Of a stretch of 51,591 bases of DNA, positions 8,605 through 18,050 are shown in pieces. The DNA lies in NCBI GenBank assembly GCA_016838885.1, contig JAEKNW010000220.1:1-51591 (forward strand), given 5' to 3'. Below the pieces are notes generated by a model. It was not told where the DNA came from, ran no database searches, and was given only the letters and a program-made list of their open reading frames with translations. The DNA comes from Candidatus Cloacimonadota bacterium. GTDB lineage: Bacteria; Cloacimonadota; Cloacimonadia; Cloacimonadales; JAFGVF01. How positions within the stretch are numbered: position 1 is the first letter of the stretch; the number at the start of each line of letters is the position of its first letter. Made by a program: the position numbers and the translations under genes.

Positions 8605-11233
8605 AGTGAAAGAAAAAAAATCAACTCCAATGCTAGACCAGTATTGGCAATTCAAGGATCAACATCCTGATAAAATTCTTCTATTTAGAATGGGAGATTT
8701 TTACGAGACTTTCTTTGAAGATGCTAAGCTGACAGCTAGAATTCTTGGCATAACCCTAACTGCTAGAAATAAAAGCGATGATGATCCTGTTCCTCTAGCC
8801 GGCTTTCCTTACCATGCCCTAGATAATTACTTGAATAAACTTGTCTCAGCAGGACAAAAAGTAGCTATCTGTGAACAGATCGAAGATCCTAAAGAGGCCA
8901 AGGGAATAGTAAAACGTGATATTGTTGATATCATTACTCCGGGTTCATTGCTAGATAGTAAGCTTATTAGCAAACCTGATAACATCTATTTATCTACTAT
9001 TCATTATGGGAAAAAGGATCTTGTAGGACTAGCCTCAATAGATATCTCTACTGGTGATTTTATCTTCACAGAACTTATTAAAGCTCAACTAAAAAGTGAG
9101 TTGTTGCGAATTAACCCGGCAGAAATTATTGTTAAAGATGACGTAACAGAGAAAGAAATAAAAGACTTATTAAGTGATTTTGAAACTACTATTTCGGTAT
9201 ATGATTCTTGGCATAATGAGTCAGGTGAAGCTCTCAAAATATTAAAAGAACACTTTCATACTAAATCTTTAGAGAGTTTAGGTGCTAATAGAAAGAAAGT
9301 TGGAGCAACCGCTGCAGGTATCGCTATTGCCTATCTCAGAGATTTAAAGAATAATGATTTATTACATATTAACAGATTAGTGTATTACTCAATTGAGAGT
9401 TATATGCTTCTAGATGAAATCAGTAGAAGAAATCTAGAACTCACTAAATCTATTCGCTATGGAAACAAATATGGATCATTAATTTCTATTATAGATAATA
9501 CTTTAACTCCAATGGGTACTAGATTGTTAAACAATTGGTTAACCCATCCTCTAATTAATAAAGATGATATATTGGAGAGACAAAAATCTGTTCAACAACT
9601 TAAAGACAAAATTGAAGATAATAATGCGATTAGAGATATACTTACAGATATTGGAGATATAAGTAGAATCATCTCTAAAATTGGTGCACTCAAGGTCAAT
9701 CCCCGCGAATTGATAGCCTTGAGAAATTATCTTAGTGTTGCCCCTAAATTATCATACTACTTAAAGAGCCTTCATTCTCAACAACTTAACAGGATTGCTA
9801 CAAATATTGAAGATTATTCCGAGATTATAAATCTAATAGATTTGGCGATTCAGGATAATCCCCCCGTTACTATCAAGGATGGGAATATTATTAACGATAA
9901 CTTCAATGAAGAACTTGATAATCTTAGGGACTTAAGCAGAGATGGTAAAGCCTGGATTGCTAAACTTGAGGATTCTGAACGACAACAAACGGGAATTAAT
10001 TCTTTAAAAATTGGTTATAACAGAGTGTTTGGCTATTACTTAGAAGTAACAAAAACCCATAAAGATAAAATTCCTGAACACTATATTCGCAAACAAACTT
10101 TGGTTAATTGCGAAAGATATATCTCACCTAAACTAAAAGAATATGAGACAAAAGTTCTTGGAGCTGAAGAGAGAATTAAATCTCTTGAATATGAATTATA
10201 TGTTACTGTCAGAAGCAAAGTTCAAGAATTTATCCAAATTCTCCAGCAGTTTGTGGATTTGATATCTGAACTTGATGTCCTCTGCTCCTTTGCATATTCA
10301 GCACATAAGAATAGATATATTAGACCTGAGTTTTCTGAAGATGGCTCGATGCAGATTGAAGAGTGTCGTCATCCTGTAATTGAACAACTCTTAGAAGATG
10401 AACACTATATCCCTAATGATGTAAATTTAGATAATCAAAATAATAAAATAGCCATTATTACAGGTCCTAATATGGCTGGTAAATCAACTTATTTAAGGCA
10501 GATAGGTCTCATTGCTATCATGGCTCAGATTGGTTCTTTTATTCCTGCTAAAAAAGCAATTCTACCCATTTTCGATAAAGTATTTACACGGGTTGGAGCT
10601 TCAGATAATTTAGCTCAAGGTCAATCAACCTTCTTAGTTGAGATGATTGAAACTGCTAATATCTTAAATTCAGCAACTCCTGATTCACTCATCCTCTTAG
10701 ATGAGATTGGTCGAGGGACTTCTACTTTTGATGGCCTGAGTTTAGCCTGGTCAATCGTTGAATACATTCATAATCACAAAAAGGCAAAGACCCTCTTTGC
10801 TACTCATTATCATGAACTTACAGAATTAGAGAATGTTCTCTCATCAGTAAAAAACTATAACATTGTTGTTAAAGCTTGGAAACATGAACTAATCTTCCTC
10901 AGAAAGATAGAAAGAGGAGGAGCAGATCAAAGTTACGGAATCCAGGTTGCACGATTAGCTGGGATGCCTGAATCTGTTCTTAAAAGAGCAAGGCAGATTT
11001 TAACTAACTTAGAAGAACATGAATTATCTCCTCAAGGGTTAGTTGGAAAGATTAAGAAGCAATTAGGAACAATGGATGATCAAATAACGATTTTCGAATT
11101 CCTTGATGAAAAAAATAAAAAAAGTGATGATATCTTGCAAGAAATTGCTGAGATAGATTTAAATACAATGTCTCCTCTTGATGCCTGGCAAAAGCTTCAA
11201 GAGATTCAAACAAAAATTGATAATAAAGATTAA
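8597..11233 (+). CDS. mutS: DNA mismatch repair protein MutS
   Basis: MutS recognises base mismatches and recruits MutL. The mismatch-reading Phe-x-Glu lies in GDFYE (F35, E37). The ATPase has P-loop GPNMAGKST (623-631) and Walker B LILLDEIGRGTSTFDG (about 698-713), and FATHYHEL follows. The 878-residue length is usual. The start ATG lies inside the last codons of the preceding gene (eight-base overlap). No mutL is in the window. The gene ends 18 bases before the PPIase lipoprotein gene. Confidence 0.97.
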   Translation: MSKVKEKKSTPMLDQYWQFKDQHPDKILLFRMGDFYETFFEDAKLTARILGITLTARNKSDDDPVPLAGFPYHALDNYLNKLVSAGQKVAICEQIEDPKEAKGIVKRDIVDIITPGSLLDSKLISKPDNIYLSTIHYGKKDLVGLASIDISTGDFIFTELIKAQLKSELLRINPAEIIVKDDVTEKEIKDLLSDFETTISVYDSWHNESGEALKILKEHFHTKSLESLGANRKKVGATAAGIAIAYLRDLKNNDLLHINRLVYYSIESYMLLDEISRRNLELTKSIRYGNKYGSLISIIDNTLTPMGTRLLNNWLTHPLINKDDILERQKSVQQLKDKIEDNNAIRDILTDIGDISRIISKIGALKVNPRELIALRNYLSVAPKLSYYLKSLHSQQLNRIATNIEDYSEIINLIDLAIQDNPPVTIKDGNIINDNFNEELDNLRDLSRDGKAWIAKLEDSERQQTGINSLKIGYNRVFGYYLEVTKTHKDKIPEHYIRKQTLVNCERYISPKLKEYETKVLGAEERIKSLEYELYVTVRSKVQEFIQILQQFVDLISELDVLCSFAYSAHKNRYIRPEFSEDGSMQIEECRHPVIEQLLEDEHYIPNDVNLDNQNNKIAIITGPNMAGKSTYLRQIGLIAIMAQIGSFIPAKKAILPIFDKVFTRVGASDNLAQGQSTFLVEMIETANILNSATPDSLILLDEIGRGTSTFDGLSLAWSIVEYIHNHKKAKTLFATHYHELTELENVLSSVKNYNIVVKAWKHELIFLRKIERGGADQSYGIQVARLAGMPESVLKRARQILTNLEEHELSPQGLVGKIKKQLGTMDDQITIFEFLDEKNKKSDDILQEIAEIDLNTMSPLDAWQKLQEIQTKIDNKD

Positions 11234-11251
11234 TATAAAATAGGGGTTCTT

Positions 11252-12994
11252 ATGAGAAAAGTTCTGATACTAGCAGGGCTGATACTAATGATAATGAGTT
11301 GTACTTCTAATAAAAATAGTAGTAAAGTACAATATGCGGGTGAGATTAACGGAAAATTAATTGACAGATCTGTTTTTACAACAAATTTTCTCTTTAATTA
11401 TAGAGAATTAACTAAGGGCAATACAAATTATCAAGCAACTGACAAAGAGATTAAGCGATTGGAAGACTTAACTTGGGAAGGTTTAACTCGCTCTGTTGTT
11501 ATTGGTCAATTTATTGAAAAAAATAATCTTGAAGTTACACAAGAGGAAGTTAATGATACTTTGCTTACTAACCCTCCCAAAGTTTTAACCGAATCAGGAT
11601 ATTTTTATAGTAACGGCACTTTTGATTTTAACAAGTATAAAAAATCAATTCTTACTAATGAACCAGTTAATACGGATTTTATTAAAAGCACCTATTATCA
11701 AGGGATTACTCTACAAAAGATTCAACAAAGGCTAGTTAAAGATGCTGAAATTTCTCGCTCTGATGTTGAGAAATATTATCAACAAAATTATGCTACTGCT
11801 GATATCATTCTTCTCAGTATTGACTTAGATACTAATAAACCTACAGTTACAAATACTGAAATTACTTATAAATGGGAAAAAGATAAAAATCAATATTTCT
11901 ATGAGCCATCTTTGTCAATAAAGTACATCATTAGAGAGATTAAACCAACTACTAATGAGATTAGCCAAACCAAAAATGTTATAGAGTCACTTTATTTTTC
12001 TTTGTCTAAGGGTGGTGACTTTGATAGTGCTGTAAGAGAATTTTCTTCGAATTTAAATTCCTACCCTCTAGGAAAGTTACCCTTCTTGAAAATTGAAAAT
12101 GTGCCAGATATTATTCAAAACTATGTAAGAAATTCACAAGTAGGTGATGTTATTTCTCCGGTTAAGAAAAATGAAGTATGGTATATCTATAAAGTGCTGG
12201 AAAAAACTAAGAGTATGGTAAAATTACAAGAGCTAAAACACCCTGTCCAAATTAGTAAAGAGACTATTTTACAAAGGAGAGAGGAGTTTATGCAGATTTC
12301 TGATATGATTAGTCAAATTGGTATCGATAATGCAGGCATGGAATATGGATGGGAAGTAAGAAGTGCTGATGGTCTTAACCAACAAAAAACTTTTGTGGAA
12401 GACCTAGGTGATCTTTCAGAAATGATTAATGATGCTTATAATAAACCTGATGGTTATATCTATCCACCTATTTATAATAAAAATGAGAGATTCTTAGTTA
12501 TGGTACAAATTGTTGAGAATCGACTCAATAAGAAGAAGGATTTAGAACTAGTTTTTGAAGATATAAAAGAGCAAATTAAAAGTGAAAAGCAATTTGACAT
12601 GGTATCTGACGAATTAAGAAGCTTAGCTGATATTTATCAAGAACTTAATCCTGAAAATCTGACCTATGTTACATATTCTACACTCAAAAATGTCTCCTTG
12701 AGTTCAACTATAACAAATGATGATAAAGATCATATAAATAAAGAAATTCTTTCACTTGAGAAGAAAGGTGATTATACTAAGTGTTACAAAGATGAAAGAA
12801 AAGGATATTTAGCAATTCTGCTAAAGAAAAATAGAGCTGATAAGAAATATTTAAGCAATAATTTCTACGAAATCCAAGGGGAATACCGTAAAAATGAATT
12901 GGATAACTATTTTAATATCTGGATTGATGAGCAAGTTGATAAAGCTAAAGTTAGAAAATGGTTTACTATGAAAGATTTATATAATAGGAATTAA
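11252..12994 (+). CDS. Peptidyl-prolyl isomerase lipoprotein, SurA/PpiD-like
   Basis: This 580-residue protein has a lipoprotein signal (hydrophobic core LILAGLILMIMS, lipid Cys17), a SurA_N-like helical region (about 28-185) and a divergent parvulin-type domain (about 215-315, ending near VGDVISPVKKNEVWYIYKVLE). A second degenerate isomerase-like or helical part follows. Family members fold or escort outer-membrane proteins in the periplasm. RBS AGGGG lies before the ATG. It lies 18 bases after mutS and two bases before the asparaginase gene. Sequence divergence makes catalytic activity uncertain. Confidence 0.75.
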   Translation: MRKVLILAGLILMIMSCTSNKNSSKVQYAGEINGKLIDRSVFTTNFLFNYRELTKGNTNYQATDKEIKRLEDLTWEGLTRSVVIGQFIEKNNLEVTQEEVNDTLLTNPPKVLTESGYFYSNGTFDFNKYKKSILTNEPVNTDFIKSTYYQGITLQKIQQRLVKDAEISRSDVEKYYQQNYATADIILLSIDLDTNKPTVTNTEITYKWEKDKNQYFYEPSLSIKYIIREIKPTTNEISQTKNVIESLYFSLSKGGDFDSAVREFSSNLNSYPLGKLPFLKIENVPDIIQNYVRNSQVGDVISPVKKNEVWYIYKVLEKTKSMVKLQELKHPVQISKETILQRREEFMQISDMISQIGIDNAGMEYGWEVRSADGLNQQKTFVEDLGDLSEMINDAYNKPDGYIYPPIYNKNERFLVMVQIVENRLNKKKDLELVFEDIKEQIKSEKQFDMVSDELRSLADIYQELNPENLTYVTYSTLKNVSLSSTITNDDKDHINKEILSLEKKGDYTKCYKDERKGYLAILLKKNRADKKYLSNNFYEIQGEYRKNELDNYFNIWIDEQVDKAKVRKWFTMKDLYNRN

Positions 12995-12996
12995 TA

Positions 12997-13974
12997 ATGA
13001 AAAAAAAGATATTAATTCTAACCACTGGTGGTACTATTGGAATGAAAAGATCACAAGACTTAGGTGTTGTCCCAACCTCTGAGTTTTTAGAATTTTTGAA
13101 TTCTTTTCCCCAACTTAATGAAATAGCAAACATTGAAGTAGTTGAATACTCTAATGTTCCAAGTCCCTATATGACCCCTAAAATCATGCTAGACTTAGCT
13201 CAAAATGTTGATAGTTACTTATTAGATTATGATGGTATAGTGATTACACACGGTACAGATACACTTGAGGAAACCGCTTATTTCTTAGACTTAGTTACTA
13301 CCTCACGGAAGCCAATAGTTCTTACTGCTGCCATGCGGTCTGGTTCAGAGTTAGGTTTAGACGGACCTCGTAACATCATTGATTCTGTAAGGGTTGCCAG
13401 TCATCCCGAAACCGTAGATAAAGGGGTTTTAGTAGTTATGAATGATGATATTCATACTGCCCGTGATGTGTTGAAATTTGATTCTGGTACTGTTGATGCC
13501 TTTAGATCTCCTAAATACGGTCCCATCGGAACCATTGATCCTGACATGGTCATCTATCATCGCAACAACTATCTCAGAGAATCTGTCTGGACCAATGTAA
13601 TTGAACCAAAGGTAGATTTAATTAAAGCTGTAGCAGGGATGGATGATACTTACATAAATGCCTCTATTGCTAATGGTTCAAAAGCATTAGTTATCGAAGC
13701 ATTTGGTCGTGGAAATCTTCCTTGTGATTTAGTCCCATCCTTAAAACTAGCTATTGAAGCTGGTGTTTTAGTTGTTGTAGTTTCTAGAACAATAACCGGA
13801 CGTGTTCTTCCTGAATATGGATATGATGGGGGAGGGAAGAGTTTGCAAGAAATTGGCTGTATCCTAGGCGGAGACTTACAGGGTCCCAAGGCTAGAATAA
13901 AACTGATGGCGCTTTTTGGAAAATATCAGAGTGCTGAGATGGTAAAGAAATTTTTTAATCAGAGCCTTCTATAA
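12997..13974 (+). CDS. ansA: Type I L-asparaginase
   Basis: This enzyme hydrolyses L-asparagine to aspartate and ammonia. Both catalytic Thr regions are visible: LTTGGTIGM (residues 9-17) and ITHGTDTLEETAYF (about 83-96), followed by AMRSGSELGLDGPRNI. The 325-residue size fits the cytoplasmic type I family, and there is no signal peptide. It starts two bases after the stop of the PPIase gene. It fits an amino-acid-fermenting lifestyle together with the aminotransferase and oxoacid oxidoreductase genes elsewhere in the window. Glutaminase side activity cannot be judged. Confidence 0.92.
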   Translation: MKKKILILTTGGTIGMKRSQDLGVVPTSEFLEFLNSFPQLNEIANIEVVEYSNVPSPYMTPKIMLDLAQNVDSYLLDYDGIVITHGTDTLEETAYFLDLVTTSRKPIVLTAAMRSGSELGLDGPRNIIDSVRVASHPETVDKGVLVVMNDDIHTARDVLKFDSGTVDAFRSPKYGPIGTIDPDMVIYHRNNYLRESVWTNVIEPKVDLIKAVAGMDDTYINASIANGSKALVIEAFGRGNLPCDLVPSLKLAIEAGVLVVVVSRTITGRVLPEYGYDGGGKSLQEIGCILGGDLQGPKARIKLMALFGKYQSAEMVKKFFNQSLL

Positions 13975-13976
13975 AT

Positions 13977-14633
13977 ATGTTAGATAATATAAAAGCAGTA
14001 ATTTTTGATCTAGACGGAACTCTTATTGACTCTATGCATGTTTGGGATAAAGTTGATATTGATTTTTTACAGAAAAGGGGCAAGGAAGTACCTGAAGATC
14101 TTTTTTCTGATTTACCCTCGGGTGATGGACTTCTTCCCATGGCCATTTATTTCAAAAAGAAGTTTGACTTACCTGAAAATACCCAAACAATAATAGCTGA
14201 ATGGAATTCGATGGCTCTAGACTTCTATTCCTCCTTAGATTTAATTAAAGGAGCTGAAAATTTGCTTAATAAATTACTTAATAAGAATATAAAGTTAGGA
14301 ATAGGCACAAGTAATTCTGAAGTATTAACCGAGGCAGTTCTTAAATATAATCAGATCAGAGACATTTTTCAAAGTGTAGTAACCGGTTGTTCTATATCTA
14401 GGGGTAAACCTTTTCCGGATATATACCTCACAGTAGCTTCAGAACTTGATATTCCCCCTGAGAACTGCTTAGTAGTTGAAGATACAGTTCACGGGGTTGA
14501 AGCAGCTAAAAATGCCGGGATGAAGGTTATAGCTATCTATAATGATTATTCTAAAAAAGATGAAGAAATCCTAAAAGAAAAAGCTGATGCCTTTATCTAT
14601 AACTATTCTGAATTAGATTCTTTGCTTTTCTAA
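13977..14633 (+). CDS. HAD-superfamily hydrolase, beta-phosphoglucomutase-like
   Basis: This is a 218-residue haloacid dehalogenase-fold phosphatase. Motif I is VIFDLDGTLIDS (nucleophile D11, D13), motif II is GTSNS, motif III is the Lys in GKPFPDIY and motif IV is VVEDTVHGVEAAKNAG. The cap between motifs I and II is helical as in the beta-phosphoglucomutase/phosphatase subgroup. The substrate cannot be predicted. It starts two bases after the asparaginase stop and is followed by 44 bases before the next gene. Confidence 0.9.
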   Translation: MLDNIKAVIFDLDGTLIDSMHVWDKVDIDFLQKRGKEVPEDLFSDLPSGDGLLPMAIYFKKKFDLPENTQTIIAEWNSMALDFYSSLDLIKGAENLLNKLLNKNIKLGIGTSNSEVLTEAVLKYNQIRDIFQSVVTGCSISRGKPFPDIYLTVASELDIPPENCLVVEDTVHGVEAAKNAGMKVIAIYNDYSKKDEEILKEKADAFIYNYSELDSLLF

Positions 14634-14677
14634 ATTAAAATATTATATTCTTTATAAAATACCTTAGGAGTTTTAAA

Positions 14678-15373
14678 ATGACTGAACATAAATTGATTGT
14701 TGTAATAGGAGCCTACGGTTCCGGGAAAAGCGAATATGCCATAAATCTAGCTAAAGATTTTAATGATAAAGACCACGATGTAGTCTTATGTGATATGGAT
14801 GTAGTTAATCCTTACTTTAGAAGTAGAGATGTACGTGAGCAATTTGAAGATATTGGAATTCAAGTTGTAGCCCCTGAAGGTGAGTTCAAGCATGCTGACT
14901 TGCCCATGATTTCACCTAGAATTAGAGGGATGATTATGAAAACAGATAGGACCGTGATTCTAGATGTTGGTGGAGATCCTGCTGGGGCAAGAACTCTAGG
15001 ACGATTTGTTCCTGAAATCAAGAAAAGAGGTTATGAATTACATTTTGTGGTAAATATCAATAGACCTTTCACAAGCAATCCAGCTGAAATAAAGCTCATG
15101 TTAGAAATGATTGAGTCTCTATCTTCTTTGAAAGTTACTGAGTTGATAAGTAATGCTAATTTAATGGAGTTCACAGACGAGAAAGTAGTCTCTGAAGGTG
15201 TTGAAGTAGTTCAAGAAGTTGCTAATGATTTAGGCTTAGCTTTTCATAAATATTTAGTTTTAGATAAATTTCAAGAAGCCATACCTGAAAATATTGGGAA
15301 TAAGAAAAGAATAGTTCTTAAGTACTTTCTAAACAAACCTTGGGAGCAGAAACTTATTTATAAAGGTATATGA
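14678..15373 (+). CDS. ParA/CobQ-type P-loop ATP-binding protein
   Basis: This 231-residue protein has an N-terminal P-loop GAYGSGKSE (residues 11-19), then DMDVVNPYFRSRDVREQF (about 41-58) and a second acidic strand VILDVGGDPAGA (about 88-99). It resembles a family of small MinD/ParA-like ATPases. From memory, these often sit in operons with VorB-type 2-oxoacid:ferredoxin oxidoreductases in Clostridia-like anaerobes. Here the VOR operon is 21 kb away. A role in cofactor or complex assembly is conceivable but unproven. RBS TTAGGAG lies about eight bases before the ATG. It ends only seven bases from a convergent gene. Confidence 0.65.
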   Translation: MTEHKLIVVIGAYGSGKSEYAINLAKDFNDKDHDVVLCDMDVVNPYFRSRDVREQFEDIGIQVVAPEGEFKHADLPMISPRIRGMIMKTDRTVILDVGGDPAGARTLGRFVPEIKKRGYELHFVVNINRPFTSNPAEIKLMLEMIESLSSLKVTELISNANLMEFTDEKVVSEGVEVVQEVANDLGLAFHKYLVLDKFQEAIPENIGNKKRIVLKYFLNKPWEQKLIYKGI

Positions 15374-15380
15374 AGATGAG

Positions 15381-17915
15381 CTAAAATTCAGTCCCAAAGC
15401 GAATCAGAGGTCTAACTTTATTCTCATTAAAATAAATTCCTGATTCAATCTTGAACTGAAGTAAGCCTGCCAAGAAAATATCAGATATTGCAGAAACTTT
15501 GAAGTAAGTAACATTATCATCAGACCTGTAATTATTTTGATATATACCCAAGCTTAAATCAATATCTCTCATGGCAATATTAGGTGTCCAGAAACCATTT
15601 CTTACTTTAACAAGATTGAAATCTGTAACCAGTCCATAATCATTATAAGATGATTTACCCGAATATATTTTATTTTCTGAGAAGTTTGGAGATTCATCAA
15701 ACTTCTCAACTTTTTCGTAGATACCACTAATTTGCACGTTCTTAAAGTTGTGGCTTAAAATTGTTTTATTAGCATAACCATTATCTTCAAGATCAAAGAG
15801 ATTTTTATTGATTAAAGTAGAATCGAATTTTCTGAACAAAACTTGATGACCTAAGTAGTTGTTATTATCAAAATCGGTTTGGCCCAGTAAATCAAGATAA
15901 TTTAACCAGTTTATTTGAGAATTATATAAGCGTAAATTCGCATTTAAATTATTCGTGTCATTGCTTGTTATGAAATAATTTAGATATAATGGAGAAAAGA
16001 TTTTTGTTGCAAGGTTGGCTTCAATAACCCCTTTACCTGAATTATCCAGATACCACATCGAAGAGATATCAAAATATCCAATTCCATCACTAGTTAATAA
16101 TCCTAATGGTTGTCTGATATATGGGATCATTAGTTGTGTTAATGACTCTCCCACAGCATTATGCTCTTCATAGTCATCGTCCATGATAGTTATCAAGCGT
16201 GAATCATCAACTAAATTTAGGGCTGAAGGCGAAGTTGAGATCTCAGCATAAGATATTCTTTCTCCTGATCCAGAAATACTTTTATAATACAAGTTATTGT
16301 TAATTACCTGAGGCATGTCTGCATAAAAACCATTGCTGATTATATCTATGTTTTTAGTGGTTAAATCATAACTATAGGCCTGGGATTTGTTTCCTTGGTT
16401 TGAAGTGAAAATGATTTGATTGTTAGCAATTGAGAGATTCTTCTCCTGAGATTTTGTTTTTATAACTTCTGAAAAACTGTTATCAGATAACGATATCACT
16501 CCTATGTCCCATGAAGAATTTTGATATTTGTAAGTGCAAAAGATTTTATTATCATGATAAACTAATTCACTTATCAAGAAGGGATAATTTTTGACTAGAG
16601 AGTGATGATTATTAGTAAATTTATAAAGAGATGAAGTCATAGAATTAATATCTTCAATAGTATAATAAATTACTTTTGTATTAGCAACAGTAAAGTCTTT
16701 AAAAGGAGCTTGGAGAATCATAGACGTTGAATTGTTGTCATCTAGGTTTAGTTTTTTAAGCACTGATGTACCAGAATAGCCATTAAATTCAAGATTATTC
16801 CCTAAAAAATCAGACTCTTCTTCAGAGAAATAAAGAGTATTATCGTGAATTTCCATATTGGTAGTAAGGGTTGAGTTGCTTTTATAAATAATCTGACTCT
16901 TCTGAAGACCAATATCATGAGAAATGATCTGATTACGATAGTGATTGAAGTATCTTTTAGTTTCGAAGAAGAATAATCTATTTTGGTCATCAGATGTTAA
17001 ATTACTAACTAAGAGAGTGTTATCCCATTGATGATCAATATTCTGTGATATCATATCTTTATCGAAATTAGCACTTAACTCAAGATAATTTTTCCATTGT
17101 TCGAAAAGTTCAGGGAAGCTCTTATCAAAAACTTTATTGGCTGTTCTATCTAGAGTATATTTGGGAATTAGAGAACCGAATATAATATTTGCTAAATTTG
17201 AACCATATTTATCAAAGAATTTAGTAAGTTTATCCTCTCCATACACATCTGAAAGCCACTTAACAAAGGCACCACCATAGATGTAATAGTTTCCCATGGG
17301 GAAATCATCTAAATAATAATTTGCTTTGATATGATTTTGAAATTTATTATCACGAAGTTGAGCATTTATAATTTCAGTGTAATAGCCATTGTTTAGTCTG
17401 CCCATATATGGCGAGAAATATGATTCGTTACGTACTGTAATCCCCTCTACAATCCACATTGGAGAGTATAGGTTAGGAGAGAAAACATTCCCGAATATTC
17501 TTGATAATAATAAGGGCTCCATCTTAGCATGAGTTAGATGAGAGTGATGTGTATATTCATGAATGACAAGCATATTAAGCCACTCTTGAGAGGTAAAAGA
17601 ACCGCTCGTGGGAGGAGTATTTAAAAATAATTTAAGTTTATTTTCTAAAGGATTAGCTAAACCATTATGAAATTCTCCTGTATCTTCTAAAACGATATTA
17701 ACATGCTGTTCTCTTTTATTTCCAGTAGTCTGATCTATTACTTGGGCATATTCTTTAAGGGTGTTCATTGCATATTTAGCATACAAGTATTGCCCTTGTG
17801 GATAATAAATAGTGAATCTTCCATCCTTTAGATAACGCCATTCAAAAATAGTGGTATATGCGAAAATATTTAATATTGATAATAATAATACTATAAAGAG
17901 AATATTTTTTTTCAT
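15381..17915 (-). CDS. Secreted gluzincin-like metalloprotease with propeller-like and beta-barrel-like regions
   Basis: The 844-residue protein has a signal peptide (1-19) and a zinc motif HEYTH (119-123) with a downstream Glu in WIVEG (E157), the spacing of gluzincin metallopeptidases. The middle (about 290-600) is rich in short beta-strand repeats, as in TolB-like propellers. The last 200 residues alternate polar and hydrophobic strands and end in RFGTEF with a terminal Phe, a common end of outer-membrane barrels. It may be a surface-anchored peptidase or a barrel protein with a degenerate protease head. It is convergent with the preceding ATPase gene. Confidence 0.65.
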   Translation of the reverse strand: MKKNILFIVLLLSILNIFAYTTIFEWRYLKDGRFTIYYPQGQYLYAKYAMNTLKEYAQVIDQTTGNKREQHVNIVLEDTGEFHNGLANPLENKLKLFLNTPPTSGSFTSQEWLNMLVIHEYTHHSHLTHAKMEPLLLSRIFGNVFSPNLYSPMWIVEGITVRNESYFSPYMGRLNNGYYTEIINAQLRDNKFQNHIKANYYLDDFPMGNYYIYGGAFVKWLSDVYGEDKLTKFFDKYGSNLANIIFGSLIPKYTLDRTANKVFDKSFPELFEQWKNYLELSANFDKDMISQNIDHQWDNTLLVSNLTSDDQNRLFFFETKRYFNHYRNQIISHDIGLQKSQIIYKSNSTLTTNMEIHDNTLYFSEEESDFLGNNLEFNGYSGTSVLKKLNLDDNNSTSMILQAPFKDFTVANTKVIYYTIEDINSMTSSLYKFTNNHHSLVKNYPFLISELVYHDNKIFCTYKYQNSSWDIGVISLSDNSFSEVIKTKSQEKNLSIANNQIIFTSNQGNKSQAYSYDLTTKNIDIISNGFYADMPQVINNNLYYKSISGSGERISYAEISTSPSALNLVDDSRLITIMDDDYEEHNAVGESLTQLMIPYIRQPLGLLTSDGIGYFDISSMWYLDNSGKGVIEANLATKIFSPLYLNYFITSNDTNNLNANLRLYNSQINWLNYLDLLGQTDFDNNNYLGHQVLFRKFDSTLINKNLFDLEDNGYANKTILSHNFKNVQISGIYEKVEKFDESPNFSENKIYSGKSSYNDYGLVTDFNLVKVRNGFWTPNIAMRDIDLSLGIYQNNYRSDDNVTYFKVSAISDIFLAGLLQFKIESGIYFNENKVRPLIRFGTEF

Positions 17916-18050
17916 TTAATTTATTCCTACATTTATTTGCTTTCCATAAAGGTTTAACCATAAAACAGATCTTGGCTATTATCGTCAAGGCAATAATTAC
18001 TTAATACAAGTTTTATTCTGATAACAAAAGACGGGTATCAAGTAATTAAG

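Noticed and set aside
13650-13889. Minus-strand reading frame inside the asparaginase gene
   Set aside because: It is a shadow of a clearly conserved plus-strand gene and has no family features.
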